Positions 16,550 to 25,163 are shown, counted from the stretch's first letter. The stretch: DNA of 43,749 nt from REEP01 sp964517265 (GCA_964517265.1 CAZFBS010000024.1:1-43749), one strand, 5' to 3'. The notes: generated by a model not told the origin, from the sequence alone. Program-made: numbers and translations.

Positions 16550-16879
16550 ATGAAACGGGTGCTTCTGGCCGCGTTTCTTGCCGTGCTGGCAGCTCCGTCA
16601 TCTGCCGCAACGGGCCAAGTGTGGGGCACCTACTATCACTCCCGGTTCGACGGCCGAACCACCGCTTGTGGCGAGGTTTACCGCCAGCACAAGCTCAGCG
16701 TCGCCTCCAGCGGCCTGCCCTGCGGCACTCTCGTTCGCGTCAACTTTCGCGGACGCTCGGTGGTCGCCCCGGTTACCGACCGCTGCAACTGCGGCATCGA
16801 CCTCAGCCGGGCGGCGGCACGCGAGATCGGTCTGCTCGACGTCGGTGCCGCATGGGTCCAGGTGGAGAAGATCCAGTAA
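16550..16879 (+). CDS. Small secreted RlpA-like double-psi beta-barrel protein
   Basis: The 109-residue product begins with a Sec signal peptide (MKRVLLAAFLAVLAAPSSAA) and is otherwise one RlpA-like double-psi beta-barrel: WGTYYHSRFDGRTTACGEVY, LPCGTLVRV-F, and VVAPVTDRCNCGIDLSRAAAREIGL. The Asp of the V-T-D-R-C segment is the position used as catalytic acid in lytic transglycosylases of this family. It lacks the SPOR domain of septal RlpA, so it may act on cell-wall glycan or merely bind it. Several cysteines could form disulfides in the periplasm. Its ribosome site is buried in the upstream stem, implying translational control. Confidence 0.82.
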   Translation: MKRVLLAAFLAVLAAPSSAATGQVWGTYYHSRFDGRTTACGEVYRQHKLSVASSGLPCGTLVRVNFRGRSVVAPVTDRCNCGIDLSRAAAREIGLLDVGAAWVQVEKIQ

Positions 16880-16914
16880 ATCCTTGCTCTAATCTTCTCC
16901 GACCGCCTTCACCG

Positions 16915-17598
16915 CTATCGGCGGGCCAAACTCGATCCCCACAATTCCTCTAAGCGACGGTCACGCCCGCAGCCATAGCGGTAAATTTTGTAGCGCAGAG
17001 GGTTCTTCTGGTAGTAGTCCTGATGGTATTCCTCCGCCGGGTAGAACGCCGAGGCGGGTAAGATGGACGTAACGATAGGCTCGGCGAACCGGACCGAGCG
17101 CTTTAATTGTTCGCGCGAATCTTCTGCGATCCGCCTTTGTTCCTCGTCGCCATAGAAAATCGCGGCACGATACTGATCTCCCCGATCACAGAACTGCCCG
17201 CCTTCATCGAGAGGATCGATGTTCTTCCAGAAAACGTCGAGCAGAGCCTCGTAGCTGATCTGCTCCGGGCGATAGACGATCTTGACCGCCTCGGCATGGC
17301 CGGTGCCGCCGGCGGCCACCTGCTCGTAACGCGGATCGGGGACGTGGCCGCCGATGTACCCGGAGGTCGTGGAAACCACCCCTTCCAGGGCATCGAAGGG
17401 CGGCTCCATGCACCAGAAGCAACCGCCGGCAAAGACCGCGCTCGCCAAACCGTCGTCCGCGCCGCCGGCATCGGCGCTTTCGGTGCGCGCGCTGGTGGGA
17501 ACGAAGAGGGAGCCGGCCAGAAGGAGGGCAAGGCAGATCAGGCCCCGCCGCAGCCCGTGCCATCCAAGACAACGGACGTCCATGGCAGCACCCCGCAT
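16915..17598 (-). CDS. msrA: Exported peptide-methionine (S)-S-oxide reductase MsrA
   Basis: The 227-residue protein repairs S-methionine sulfoxide. The catalytic GCFWC motif has the reactive Cys at residue 60. FDALEGVVSTTSGYIGG and YHQDYYQKNP are also family-typical, and a C-terminal YGCG cysteine could resolve the sulfenate. A hydrophobic stretch at residues 19-36 ending in SAR is a Sec-type signal peptide or anchor, so the enzyme is predicted to act in the periplasm, unlike cytosolic MsrA. The ATG at 17598 overlaps the msrB stop (ATGA); an ATG at 17583 is an alternative start that keeps the signal peptide. Confidence 0.92.
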   Translation of the reverse strand: MRGAAMDVRCLGWHGLRRGLICLALLLAGSLFVPTSARTESADAGGADDGLASAVFAGGCFWCMEPPFDALEGVVSTTSGYIGGHVPDPRYEQVAAGGTGHAEAVKIVYRPEQISYEALLDVFWKNIDPLDEGGQFCDRGDQYRAAIFYGDEEQRRIAEDSREQLKRSVRFAEPIVTSILPASAFYPAEEYHQDYYQKNPLRYKIYRYGCGRDRRLEELWGSSLARR

Positions 17599-18110
17599 CA
17601 CGCCGGCATGAAGTGGAGGGCCACGCCGTTCATGCAATAGCGCAACCCGGTCGGCGGCGGCCCGTCCTCGAAGACGTGGCCGAGGTGCCCACCGCAGCGC
17701 CGGCAGTGTACCTCGGTGCGCATCATGAAGAACAAGGTGCGGTCCTCCGACGTTCCGATCGCGTTGTCCAGCGGGGCCCAGAAGCTCGGCCAGCCGGTGC
17801 CGCTGTCGAACTTGGTTGTCGACGAAAACAGCGGCAGATCACATCCGGCGCACTGGTAGGTGCCTTCCCGATGCTCATCGTTCAGCGGGCTGCTTCCCGG
17901 CGCTTCCGTGCCATGCTCGCGCAGGACCCGGTACGCTTCCGGCGTCAGCTGCTGCCGCCACTCCTCCTCGCTGCGCACGATTTCGAACGAGGCGCGCTCT
18001 TTCGCTCCCTCGGCCGCTCCCGCCTCGGATGACGTGGCAAGAAACTTGGCCGCCGCTCCGGCGCCGAGTGCGGTCAGTCCACCCACCAAAATGTTTCTTC
18101 TGGTCATCAT
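17598..18110 (-). CDS. msrB: Exported peptide-methionine (R)-S-oxide reductase MsrB
   Basis: The 170-residue protein reduces the R epimer of methionine sulfoxide. Zinc-binding cysteine pairs are at 87/90 (CAGC) and 136/139 (CRRC), and the catalytic Cys159 lies in RYCMNGVALHF. GTGWPSFW is also present. The N-terminus MMTRRNILVGGLTALGAGAA has a twin-arginine motif (TRRNIL) before a mild hydrophobic stretch, which points to Tat export of the folded zinc protein. The start ATG at 18110 follows AGGA. It is first in an msrB-msrA operon, so both sulfoxide epimers would be repaired outside the cytoplasm. Confidence 0.93.
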   Translation of the reverse strand: MMTRRNILVGGLTALGAGAAAKFLATSSEAGAAEGAKERASFEIVRSEEEWRQQLTPEAYRVLREHGTEAPGSSPLNDEHREGTYQCAGCDLPLFSSTTKFDSGTGWPSFWAPLDNAIGTSEDRTLFFMMRTEVHCRRCGGHLGHVFEDGPPPTGLRYCMNGVALHFMPA

Positions 18111-18339
18111 TCCTGATCCTTCCTGTCGACGCTGTTGAAAGAGGTTCCGCTCCGCCAGCCAGCGCGCAAATCCTCCGCAGATCCTTGTGTTCGCGGTCAC
18201 CGGCGAGGCATCTTCCACCGGACGAATGCTTCCTCCTAACAGATGGGATGCAAACGCCGTTTCGAAACATCCAGTTTTTGGCACGTTTCTCCGGCCACTT
18301 TAGGGGCCGAGCGATGTTCCGCTACGAAGGGCGTCTTCT

Positions 18340-19275
18340 GTGAGCAATGGCAATGGCAATGGCGACAGCGAGCCGCAGGTCGAAGTTTTTCGGTCGACGC
18401 GGTCAAGAGAGGCCGAAGAGCACGCCCTGGTGCTGACCGCTGTCGGCATCGGCTGTCGGGTGCAGCCACTGAACGGCACCATCATCCTGCTGGTACCCTC
18501 GTCTCAAGCGCTCCGTGCGCGCCAGCACCTGGTTCAGTACGCGCGCGAGAACGAAGGTCACGCGGCCGCCGACCGCCCGGACCACGCGGGTAAACCGTCG
18601 TACGCGCGCCGGATGATCGACGGGCTTCCCGCTGCGGCGGGATCTGTCGGTGTTCTGGTGCTGCTGCATGCATGGTCGCGGCAAGGCGTGTTTTTTCAGG
18701 AATGGTTGCCAGCGGGGGCAGCCCAGGCAAGGCTGATCTTGGATGGCGCGTGGTGGCGCACCATCACCGCGCTGTCTCTTCATGCGGACCCCAGCCACCT
18801 CGCCAGCAACGTGGTCTTCGGCACTATTTTCGGACTGCTGGTCGCGCAAATGTTCGGCTCCGGCCTTGGCTGGCTGGCGATCCTCATCGCCGGTGCCGCC
18901 GGCAATTTCGTGAACGCGACGATCCAATCGGGAGGGCATACGGCCATCGGCGCCTCGACTGCCGTTTTTGCCGCTGTCGGCATTCTGTCGGGCGTAATGC
19001 TGCGGCGAAAGCGGTATCGCCGTGCGCCGGGGCTGCGGCGCTGGGCACCGCTGGCCGGTGGTCTGATGCTGCTCGTCTACCTGGGACTCGCCGGGGAGAG
19101 AACCGACATCGGCGCTCATGTCGCCGGTTTCGGGACGGGCGTCTTGACCGGAGTGATGCTGGCGCAGTTGAGCAATCGCCTGCCCCAAGGGCGTCTCGCC
19201 CAGCGATTGTATGGCACAGCCGCCATCGTGCTGTTTGCCGGCGCGTGGACCCTTGCGTTGCGCGGACATGGCTGA
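18340..19275 (+). CDS. Rhomboid-family intramembrane serine protease
   Basis: The 311-residue membrane protein has a soluble N-terminal region of about 90 residues and then six or seven hydrophobic segments. Rhomboid residues are visible: HADPSHLASN with oxyanion-hole Asn157, nucleophile Ser206 in IGASTAVFA, and catalytic His260 in IGAHVAGFGTG. It should cut substrates within the membrane; the targets are unknown. The start is GTG at 18340 with a GAAGGG site upstream. It is divergent from msrB across 229 bp, in which a 10-bp palindrome GTTTCGAAAC (18259-18268) is the only striking element. Confidence 0.9.
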   Translation: MSNGNGNGDSEPQVEVFRSTRSREAEEHALVLTAVGIGCRVQPLNGTIILLVPSSQALRARQHLVQYARENEGHAAADRPDHAGKPSYARRMIDGLPAAAGSVGVLVLLHAWSRQGVFFQEWLPAGAAQARLILDGAWWRTITALSLHADPSHLASNVVFGTIFGLLVAQMFGSGLGWLAILIAGAAGNFVNATIQSGGHTAIGASTAVFAAVGILSGVMLRRKRYRRAPGLRRWAPLAGGLMLLVYLGLAGERTDIGAHVAGFGTGVLTGVMLAQLSNRLPQGRLAQRLYGTAAIVLFAGAWTLALRGHG

Positions 19276-19351
19276 TCCCCCAGCTGCGGAATTGCACCGG
19301 CACGCATTAACATTCCCTACTAGTTATTCTTTTTTGTATTACGGCGCTGTC

Positions 19352-19382
19352 TTGCAGTCGGCCGATGCCACCTTCATATAGG
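19352..19382 (+). promoter_or_regulatory. Possible promoter of the peroxiredoxin gene
   Basis: In an AT-rich spacer, TTGCAG (19352-19357) is followed 19 nt later by TATAGG (19377-19382). The ATG lies about 50 nt further on. Spacing is a little long for sigma-70, so this is a weak prediction. Confidence 0.28.
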
Positions 19383-19431
19383 AAAGCCGATGTGGCACAA
19401 AGCCGCACTTTCAACAGAAGGGAGGTTGGTC

Positions 19432-20064
19432 ATGACGCTACGATTGGGTGATACGGCACCTGATTTCACCGCGGAAACTACCGAAGGGACAATTCGATTT
19501 CATGAATGGGCTGGGGACAGCTGGGTCGTGCTGTTCTCGCATCCCAAGGATTTCACCCCGGTGTGCACCACCGAGCTGGGTTACATGGCGCGGATCAAGT
19601 CCGAGTTCGACAAGCGCAACGTCAAGATCCTCGCCGTCAGTGTCGATGATGCGGCCTCGCATCAGCGCTGGAGCAAGGACATCGAGGAGACCCAGGGGCA
19701 CGCTCCCAATTATCCGATCATTGCCGATCCGAACCGCAAGGTGGCCGATCTTTACGACATGATCCATCCGAATGCCGATGACACCGCAACGGTGCGCTCG
19801 GTGTTCGTCATCGGCCCCGACCGCAAGATCAAGCTGACCCTCACCTATCCGGCGAGTACCGGACGCAATTTCGACGAGGTGTTGCGGGTGATCGACTCGC
19901 TTCAGTTGACCGCCGAGCACAGCGTGGCGACGCCGGTGAACTGGCGCGAAGGTGAGGATGTGATCATCGTTCCTTCGGTTTCCGATGAGGACGCCAAGAA
20001 GAAGTTCCCGGGTGGATGGAAGACGATCAAGCCGTACCTGCGGGTGGTTGCTCAGCCGCACTGA
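19432..20064 (+). CDS. 1-Cys peroxiredoxin (Prx6 type)
   Basis: The 210-residue product reduces hydrogen peroxide and organic hydroperoxides. The peroxidatic cysteine is Cys45 in SHPKDFTPVCTTELG. The length, the extended C-terminal arm (FPGGWKTIKPYLR) and the absence of a second conserved cysteine place it in the Prx6/1-Cys group, so it needs an outside reductant. The ATG at 19432 has a strong GGGAGG site; an upstream TTG-independent extension to 19390 lacks family support. Together with exported MsrA/MsrB nearby it gives the neighbourhood an oxidative-damage flavour, though the genes are not in one operon. Confidence 0.94.
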   Translation: MTLRLGDTAPDFTAETTEGTIRFHEWAGDSWVVLFSHPKDFTPVCTTELGYMARIKSEFDKRNVKILAVSVDDAASHQRWSKDIEETQGHAPNYPIIADPNRKVADLYDMIHPNADDTATVRSVFVIGPDRKIKLTLTYPASTGRNFDEVLRVIDSLQLTAEHSVATPVNWREGEDVIIVPSVSDEDAKKKFPGGWKTIKPYLRVVAQPH

Positions 20065-20184
20065 GGAGGACGCAAGCGGCGCGGGATCCGGATTCCGCCG
20101 CGGCCTTTCCGGTCCCGAGGCCAGCCGGTCTATCGGCCGGTGCCGCCTCGGCGCGCGGCCGCCGATCGCTCTCTCAGCCTTACC

Positions 20185-20213
20185 TTGTGAGCATCAAAGG
20201 ATCGGTCTACATA
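20185..20213 (+). promoter_or_regulatory. Predicted sigma-70 promoter of prfB
   Basis: TTGTGA (20185-20190) and TACATA (20208-20213) are 17 nt apart, about 49 nt upstream of the prfB ATG. Match to consensus is moderate. Prediction from pattern and position only. Confidence 0.38.
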
Positions 20214-20261
20214 GGCCGCAGGCGATCGAGCGTCGGTGGCCAACAGACGAGCAGGTGAGCC

Positions 20262-21414
20262 ATGCGTGCAGAGGTCGAGGCGGTCGTTCAGGAGACAAAG
20301 GAGTCGCTGGAGCGGCTGAGGAGGCATCTTTGACTACGAGGTGGCGGTCGACCGGCTGGCGGAGCTGACCAAGCGCGCCGAAGACAGCGATCTGTGGTCC
20401 AATCCGGAACAGGCGCAAGGCGTGATGCGCGAGCGGACCCGTCTGGAGCAGCGCATCGGAAGCTATGATGCACTCGTACGCGGGCTTGAAGAAAATTTGG
20501 AAATGCTGGAGCTCGGCGAGGCTGAGCAGGACGCCGAGGTGGTCCATGACGCTGAGCAGGCGCTGATCGCGCTGCGCGGGGAAGCGGAGCGGGCCGAGAT
20601 CCGGTCCCTTCTGTCCGGCGAGGCAGACGCCAACGACTGCTACCTCGAGATCCACGCTGGTGCGGGGGGCACGGAAGCCCAGGATTGGGCGGAGATGTTG
20701 CTAAGGATGTATATCCGCTGGGCCGAGCGGCGGGGATACAGCGTCCAATGGATCGAGGAGAGCGGCGGCGAGGAAGCCGGGATCAAGTCGACAACGATCC
20801 GGGTGAAAGGCTCGGACGCTTATGGATGGCTCAAGACCGAGAGCGGGGTTCATCGTCTGGTGCGGATTTCACCATTCGATGCCAGCGCCCGCCGCCATAC
20901 CAGCTTCGCCTCGGTCAGCGTCTATCCGGTGATCGACGACAGCATTGAAATCGAGATTCTCGACAAGGATCTGCGGGTGGACACCTACCGCGCGTCAGGC
21001 GCCGGCGGCCAGCACGTCAACAAGACCGACAGCGCGGTGCGGATGACCCACCTTCCGACCGGCGTTGTCGTCCAGTGCCAGACCGACCGCTCCCAGCACA
21101 AGAACCGGGCGGCGGCGATGAACATGCTCAAAGCAAAGCTGTTCGAACTGGAGATGCGCAAGCGCGAGGAGGCGAGCCAAGCCGAGAACGATGCCAAGAG
21201 CGACATCGGCTGGGGCCATCAGATCCGCTCCTATGTTCTTCAGCCCTATCAGATGATCAAGGACCTGCGCACCGGCGTCGAGACATCGAACACGCAAGGA
21301 GTGCTCGATGGCGATCTCGACGAGTTCATGGCCGCCGCCCTCGCCGCCCGTGTCGTCCCCGGCCGCAGCACAGGCTCCGAAGGCGAGGGCCGCCGCTCGT
21401 CTGCCGGCACCTGA
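20262..21414 (+). CDS. prfB: Peptide chain release factor 2, with programmed +1 frameshift
   Basis: RF2 recognises UGA and UAA stops. The gene starts at ATG 20262, reads 23 codons and meets an in-frame TGA at 20331-20333. The site is the classical one: AGGAGG (20318-20323), three nt, then CTT TGA C. After a +1 slip, reading continues GAC TAC GAG from 20332 to the stop at 21412-21414, giving a protein of about 383 residues. The anticodon-like SPF motif (RISPFDASARRHTS) and the catalytic GGQ (GAGGQHVNKTDSAVR) are intact. Low RF2 would favour shifting, so the gene senses its own product. Annotation pipelines usually truncate such genes to begin at 20341. Confidence 0.97.
20318..20334 (+). promoter_or_regulatory. 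RF2 recoding (programmed +1 frameshift) signal
   Basis: The internal Shine-Dalgarno-like AGGAGG, a 3-nt spacer (CAT), and the slippery CTT followed by TGA C match the well-known autoregulatory site of prfB. The reading frame downstream of the TGA is open and encodes the rest of RF2. Confidence 0.95.
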
Positions 21415-21444
21415 GCCGTCAACGTCGGACAGCGGGGCGGGCTT

Positions 21445-22251
21445 TCACCGCGCCGGTGTGGCCGAGATGCCGCAGAATTGCGCAAGCGCGCCGAAGTAGT
21501 CATTGCGACCGATCAACATCAGATCGTTGTGGCCGGCGCCGGGGACGATGACGAGGTGCTTCTGCTCGGCGGGCGAAGCCTCGTAGAGGTCGCGGCCGTC
21601 CTCGACCGGAATGATGAAATCCTCTTCACCATGGATGATCAACGTCGGCAGGTCGACCGCCGCGATTTTCTCCAGGTTTCTGAAGCCGTCCCGATCTTCA
21701 CGCGCGTTCGGCAGACGGATGCCGCCGAGGCGCTCGATCAGGGCAAACGTGTGGGCAAACCCGCTCTCGATGATAAGGCCGGCAATCCCTTCCGGTTGGC
21801 GGGAGGCAATCTCCAAAGCCGCCGCGCTGCCGAGCGAGCGCCCCATCAGGTAGAGGCGGTCGTATGTAATCCCGCGCCCGGCAAGGGCCTCGCCGGCCCG
21901 CTGATAACACGCCCACGCGTCACGGAGCAACGCCGTCGACGTCGGTCGGCCATCACTGGTTCCGTAGCCCCGGTAGTCGATAACGAAGAGCGTCAGCCCC
22001 AAACGGCGGAACAGAGGCGCGATCGGCCCATAGTCCGAGGCGATCTCGCCGTTGCCGTGAAAGAAGATGACGACGGGGGCACCGGGCCCGGCGGCGTATA
22101 TCTTGCCGCCGATGCGGACGTTTTCCTCCACCTCCAGGCGCACCGTGTGCACCCCCGCGCTGAGTTGCGGGATGCCCCCCTCGCGCCGTGGATGGAACAG
22201 GACACCCAGAACCTCCGGGCGGTCGAGAAGATCCAGCGTTGGCTCGCTCAT
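21445..22251 (-). CDS. Alpha/beta hydrolase
   Basis: The 268-residue product is an alpha/beta hydrolase of the group with BAAT/ABHD-like members. The oxyanion HGNG motif (FFHGNGEIASDYG) is near residue 65. The nucleophile is Ser in GRSLGS, with a likely catalytic Asp in HGEEDFIIP and His in GAGHNDLM. It has no signal peptide. The ATG at 22251 is 7 nt after the stop of the BKACE gene, so the two form an operon. It could be an esterase or thioesterase; the substrate is not evident, although partnership with a beta-keto acid cleavage enzyme suggests an acyl-CoA or ester intermediate. Confidence 0.85.
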   Translation of the reverse strand: MSEPTLDLLDRPEVLGVLFHPRREGGIPQLSAGVHTVRLEVEENVRIGGKIYAAGPGAPVVIFFHGNGEIASDYGPIAPLFRRLGLTLFVIDYRGYGTSDGRPTSTALLRDAWACYQRAGEALAGRGITYDRLYLMGRSLGSAAALEIASRQPEGIAGLIIESGFAHTFALIERLGGIRLPNAREDRDGFRNLEKIAAVDLPTLIIHGEEDFIIPVEDGRDLYEASPAEQKHLVIVPGAGHNDLMLIGRNDYFGALAQFCGISATPAR

Positions 22252-22258
22252 GAGGTCC

Positions 22259-23092
22259 TCACGTGCCCGCAGAAAGACCGAGGATCGAACGCGCCTCCGC
22301 CGGGGTCGCGGGATGGCGGCCATAGGTCCCGCACAAGGCCGCAGCCTGCGCCACCAGCTCCGCATTGCTGTTGGCGAGACGGGTGCGGTCGTATTTCAGG
22401 TTATCCTCGAGGCCGGTGCGCACATGGCCGCCCAGTTCCAGCGCCCAGCGCACCACCTCCAGTTGGTGACGGCCGATACCCGCAGCCGTCCACGTCGCCC
22501 CGGGCATCAACGCGGCCAGCTCGGAGACGGCGAACTCCAGCAGTTTGCGCCGGGCCGGAAGCGCATTGGGGATACCGAGCACGAACTGCACATGCGGGCG
22601 AGACGGGATCAGCCCGCGCCCGGCCAGACTGTGCGCCGTATAGAGCATGGCGAGGTCAAACACCTCGATTTCCGGCTTGACGCCATAGTCCGACATAGCC
22701 TGCGCCATCGCGACGACGAGATCCGGATGGTTCTCGTAAATGAGCGTGGCGAAGTTCACCGATCCGGTCGCCAGCGACGCCATGTCGGGGCGCAACCGCA
22801 ACGGCGCTGCCCTCTCGCTCTGGGCACGGCCGCGCCCGCCGGTCGAGAACTGAATGATCATGCCGGGGCAATGCCTGCGAATGCCTTCCTGCACCTCGGC
22901 GAAGCGGGCCGGATCGGAAGAAGAGGACCCGTCATCGTCGCGAACGTGCACATGGACCAGCGCGGCCCCTGCTTCGTAAGCGGCCTTTGTCGACTCGATC
23001 TGCTCCGCCGGGCTCACCGGTACTGCTGGGTTGTCAGCCTTGCTGGGCACCGCGCCGGTGATGGCGACAGCGATGATGACAGGAGTGGTCAT
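22259..23092 (-). CDS. BKACE (DUF849) beta-keto acid cleavage enzyme
   Basis: The 277-residue product belongs to the beta-keto acid cleavage family typified by 3-keto-5-aminohexanoate cleavage enzyme. Members use a zinc ion to condense a beta-keto acid with acetyl-CoA and split it. Visible features are VIIAVAITGAVPSKADNP at the start, the metal-site HVHVRD near residue 48, IIQFSTGG near 78, and a C-terminal HVRTGLEDNL. BKACE members act on many beta-keto acids, and the active-site residues here do not let me choose. The ATG at 23092 is used; a TTG at 23107 is an alternative. Confidence 0.87.
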   Translation of the reverse strand: MTTPVIIAVAITGAVPSKADNPAVPVSPAEQIESTKAAYEAGAALVHVHVRDDDGSSSSDPARFAEVQEGIRRHCPGMIIQFSTGGRGRAQSERAAPLRLRPDMASLATGSVNFATLIYENHPDLVVAMAQAMSDYGVKPEIEVFDLAMLYTAHSLAGRGLIPSRPHVQFVLGIPNALPARRKLLEFAVSELAALMPGATWTAAGIGRHQLEVVRWALELGGHVRTGLEDNLKYDRTRLANSNAELVAQAAALCGTYGRHPATPAEARSILGLSAGT

Positions 23093-23555
23093 AATGCAGC
23101 CAATCAAATCCTTTTTTTTAAGTCGAACGCACGACTCTGGGTTAATCCGGGCCCGCCACCATCACAATCGCGGCAAAGAGACGGTATCGCCCCCTTTGAG
23201 ATGGGCGCGGGTCGACAAGGGCCAGAGACGGCATGCTTCGGCTCGATGGCGTGCCCGTTACGCCTCACCTCCCGCGGCTGCCGGACAACGTCCAACCAAC
23301 GCCTGAGCAATGCTCTGAGCGTAAAGATCGTTTGCCGACGAATCAAACTCTCATCACCCTGACGGCAACCACCCCTCGATCGTCACCTCACCACATCTTT
23401 TCTGCGCGTATCACGTTACGTCTGAACGGTTTGCGCGATTCGTCCCGAATCAGCCACGCTCAGGCCTTGCCAAACTCGCACAATTCATGCAAGCAACATT
23501 TTGCAAGGCGTGGCGCGCGGAGTGCCACCATCGGATGGACAACCAAGGGGACAGA
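23093..23555. other. 463-bp divergent spacer between the BKACE gene and minC
   Basis: I find no gene here. It contains a run of seven T residues near 23110, and a 6-bp palindrome GATTCG-TCC-CGAATC at 23437-23451 that could be an operator or small hairpin about 100 nt before minC. No clear -35/-10 pair was found for minC. Confidence 0.4.
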
Positions 23556-24314
23556 ATGAGCTCGGCAACGCGTGCTGCATCGGCACCGCCAGCAAACACA
23601 TATCCCCTTCAACTTCGGGGCGGAGCTTTCACCCTTCTCGTCCTCAGGATGGTCGACCCGAAGGATCAGGCATTCTATTCGTGGTTGGCCGACAAGGTCA
23701 TGCAGGCCCCCAACTTCTTCCGCCATGCTCCGGTCGTCATCGACCTGCAGGACCTCGCTGATGCACCCCCCTTCAACATGGCCGAGTTGGGTCGGCGGCT
23801 TCGGCAACACTGGCTGGTGCCGATCGGCGTCCAGAATGGAACCGAGGAGCAGAACAAGGCTGCCGTCAACGCCGGCCTGAGCCTGTTCCCGGAGGGGCGC
23901 GAGGTGCCGTTGAAAGCCGAGGCCTCACCGACCGCGGCGGATCCTGCACCCGCCGAGGCCGGGCAGGCAGGATCCGATTCCGGAACACATTCCCGGCTCA
24001 TCACGCAGACGGTCCGTTCGGGCCAGCAGATTTATGCCCATCAGGGCGACCTTGTCGTGCTGGCCTCGATCAGCCCAGGCGCCGAAGTGCTGGCCGATGG
24101 GCACATTCATGTCTATGGCGCTTTGCGCGGCCGCGCCGTGGCCGGAGTCTCGGGCGATACCAATGCACGGATCTTCTGCCATAGCCTGGAAGCCGAGTTG
24201 ATTTCGGTGGCGGGGTATTGGCGGGTTCGTGACGACATACCAGAGCTGTTGATCGGCAAGCCGGTACAGGTCTTTCTTGACCAGGAACGGGTGATGATCG
24301 AACCGCTCGATTGA
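23556..24314 (+). CDS. minC: Septum site-determining protein MinC
   Basis: MinC is the FtsZ-antagonist of the Min system, keeping division away from cell poles. The 252-residue product has an N-terminal inhibitor domain (about residues 15-110: FTLLVLRMVDPKDQAFYSWL), an alanine/proline-rich linker (about 118-142) and the C-terminal beta-helix that dimerises and binds MinD (VRSGQQIYAHQGDLVVLASISPGAEVLADG-type, residues 148-205, with GRAVAGVSGD). The ATG at 23556 has AAGGGG upstream. It is first in minC-minD-minE. Confidence 0.95.
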   Translation: MSSATRAASAPPANTYPLQLRGGAFTLLVLRMVDPKDQAFYSWLADKVMQAPNFFRHAPVVIDLQDLADAPPFNMAELGRRLRQHWLVPIGVQNGTEEQNKAAVNAGLSLFPEGREVPLKAEASPTAADPAPAEAGQAGSDSGTHSRLITQTVRSGQQIYAHQGDLVVLASISPGAEVLADGHIHVYGALRGRAVAGVSGDTNARIFCHSLEAELISVAGYWRVRDDIPELLIGKPVQVFLDQERVMIEPLD

Positions 24315-24347
24315 GATCATGAGAACATCGTTGGGGTGGAGGTTTCA

Positions 24348-25163
24348 TTGGCCAAAGTCATCGTGATGACGTCGGGTAAAGGTGGAGTTGGCAAGACCAC
24401 GACAGCTGCCGCATTCGGCGCCGGTCTGGCTCTTAAAGGACACAAGACGGTCGTGATCGACTTCGACGTCGGCTTGCGCAACCTGGATCTGGTGATGGGA
24501 TGCGAGCGGCGGGTGGTCTATGACTTCGTCAATGTGATCAACGGCGATGCCAAGCTCAGTCAGACGCTGATCAAGGACAAGCGGGTCGACAATCTGTCGA
24601 TCCTGCCGACAAGCCAGACCCGAGACAAGGATGCCCTCAACAAGGAGGGTGTTCAAAGGGTGATCGACGATCTCAAGGAGGACTTCGACTACATCATCTG
24701 CGACAGTCCCGCCGGGATCGAAAAGGGCGCGTTGATGGCGCTGTACTTCGCCGATGAAGCCATCATCGTGACCAACCCCGAGGTCTCCAGCGTTCGCGAC
24801 TCCGACCGCATTATCGGCGTGCTGCAGAGCCGTTCCCTGCGCGCCGAAGAAGGTCTGGAGCCGGTCAAGGAGCATCTGCTGCTGACGCGCTACGATCCTT
24901 CGCGGGTGGAGCGGGGCGAAATGCTGAAAGTGGACGATGTGCTGGACATCCTCGCGATCCCGCTGCTGGGGATCATTCCGGAAAGTCCAACCGTCCTGAA
25001 ATCCTCGAACCTCGGGGTTCCCATCATCCTGGACGAACAATCGCCTGCCGGCCGGGCCTACACCGACGCGGTGGGCCGTTTTCTCGGCGAAACCATCGAG
25101 CACCGTTTCATGAAGCCGGAACGGCGCGGCCTGTTCCAACGTCTCTTGTGGAGGACCGCATGA
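24348..25163 (+). CDS. minD: Septum site-determining ATPase MinD
   Basis: MinD is the membrane-cycling ATPase of the Min oscillator. The 271-residue product has the deviant Walker A GKGGVGKT at residues 10-17 with the signature lysine, DFDVGLRNLDLVMG next, and the DYIICDSPAGIEKGA switch. The C-terminus (GLFQRLLWR) is an amphipathic membrane-targeting helix. The start is TTG at 24348, five nt after GGAGG; the GTG at 24336 overlaps that ribosome site and is rejected. Its stop overlaps the minE start (ATGA). Confidence 0.97.
   Translation: MAKVIVMTSGKGGVGKTTTAAAFGAGLALKGHKTVVIDFDVGLRNLDLVMGCERRVVYDFVNVINGDAKLSQTLIKDKRVDNLSILPTSQTRDKDALNKEGVQRVIDDLKEDFDYIICDSPAGIEKGALMALYFADEAIIVTNPEVSSVRDSDRIIGVLQSRSLRAEEGLEPVKEHLLLTRYDPSRVERGEMLKVDDVLDILAIPLLGIIPESPTVLKSSNLGVPIILDEQSPAGRAYTDAVGRFLGETIEHRFMKPERRGLFQRLLWRTA

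Noticed and set aside
18259..18268. Palindrome GTTTCGAAAC between msrB and the rhomboid gene as an operator
   Set aside because: A single 10-bp palindrome is too short to claim; no second copy or known regulator match was seen.
23437..23451. Palindrome GATTCG-TCC-CGAATC upstream of minC as a terminator
   Set aside because: The 6-bp stem with a 3-nt loop lacks a U-run and lies about 100 nt from any gene end on its strand.
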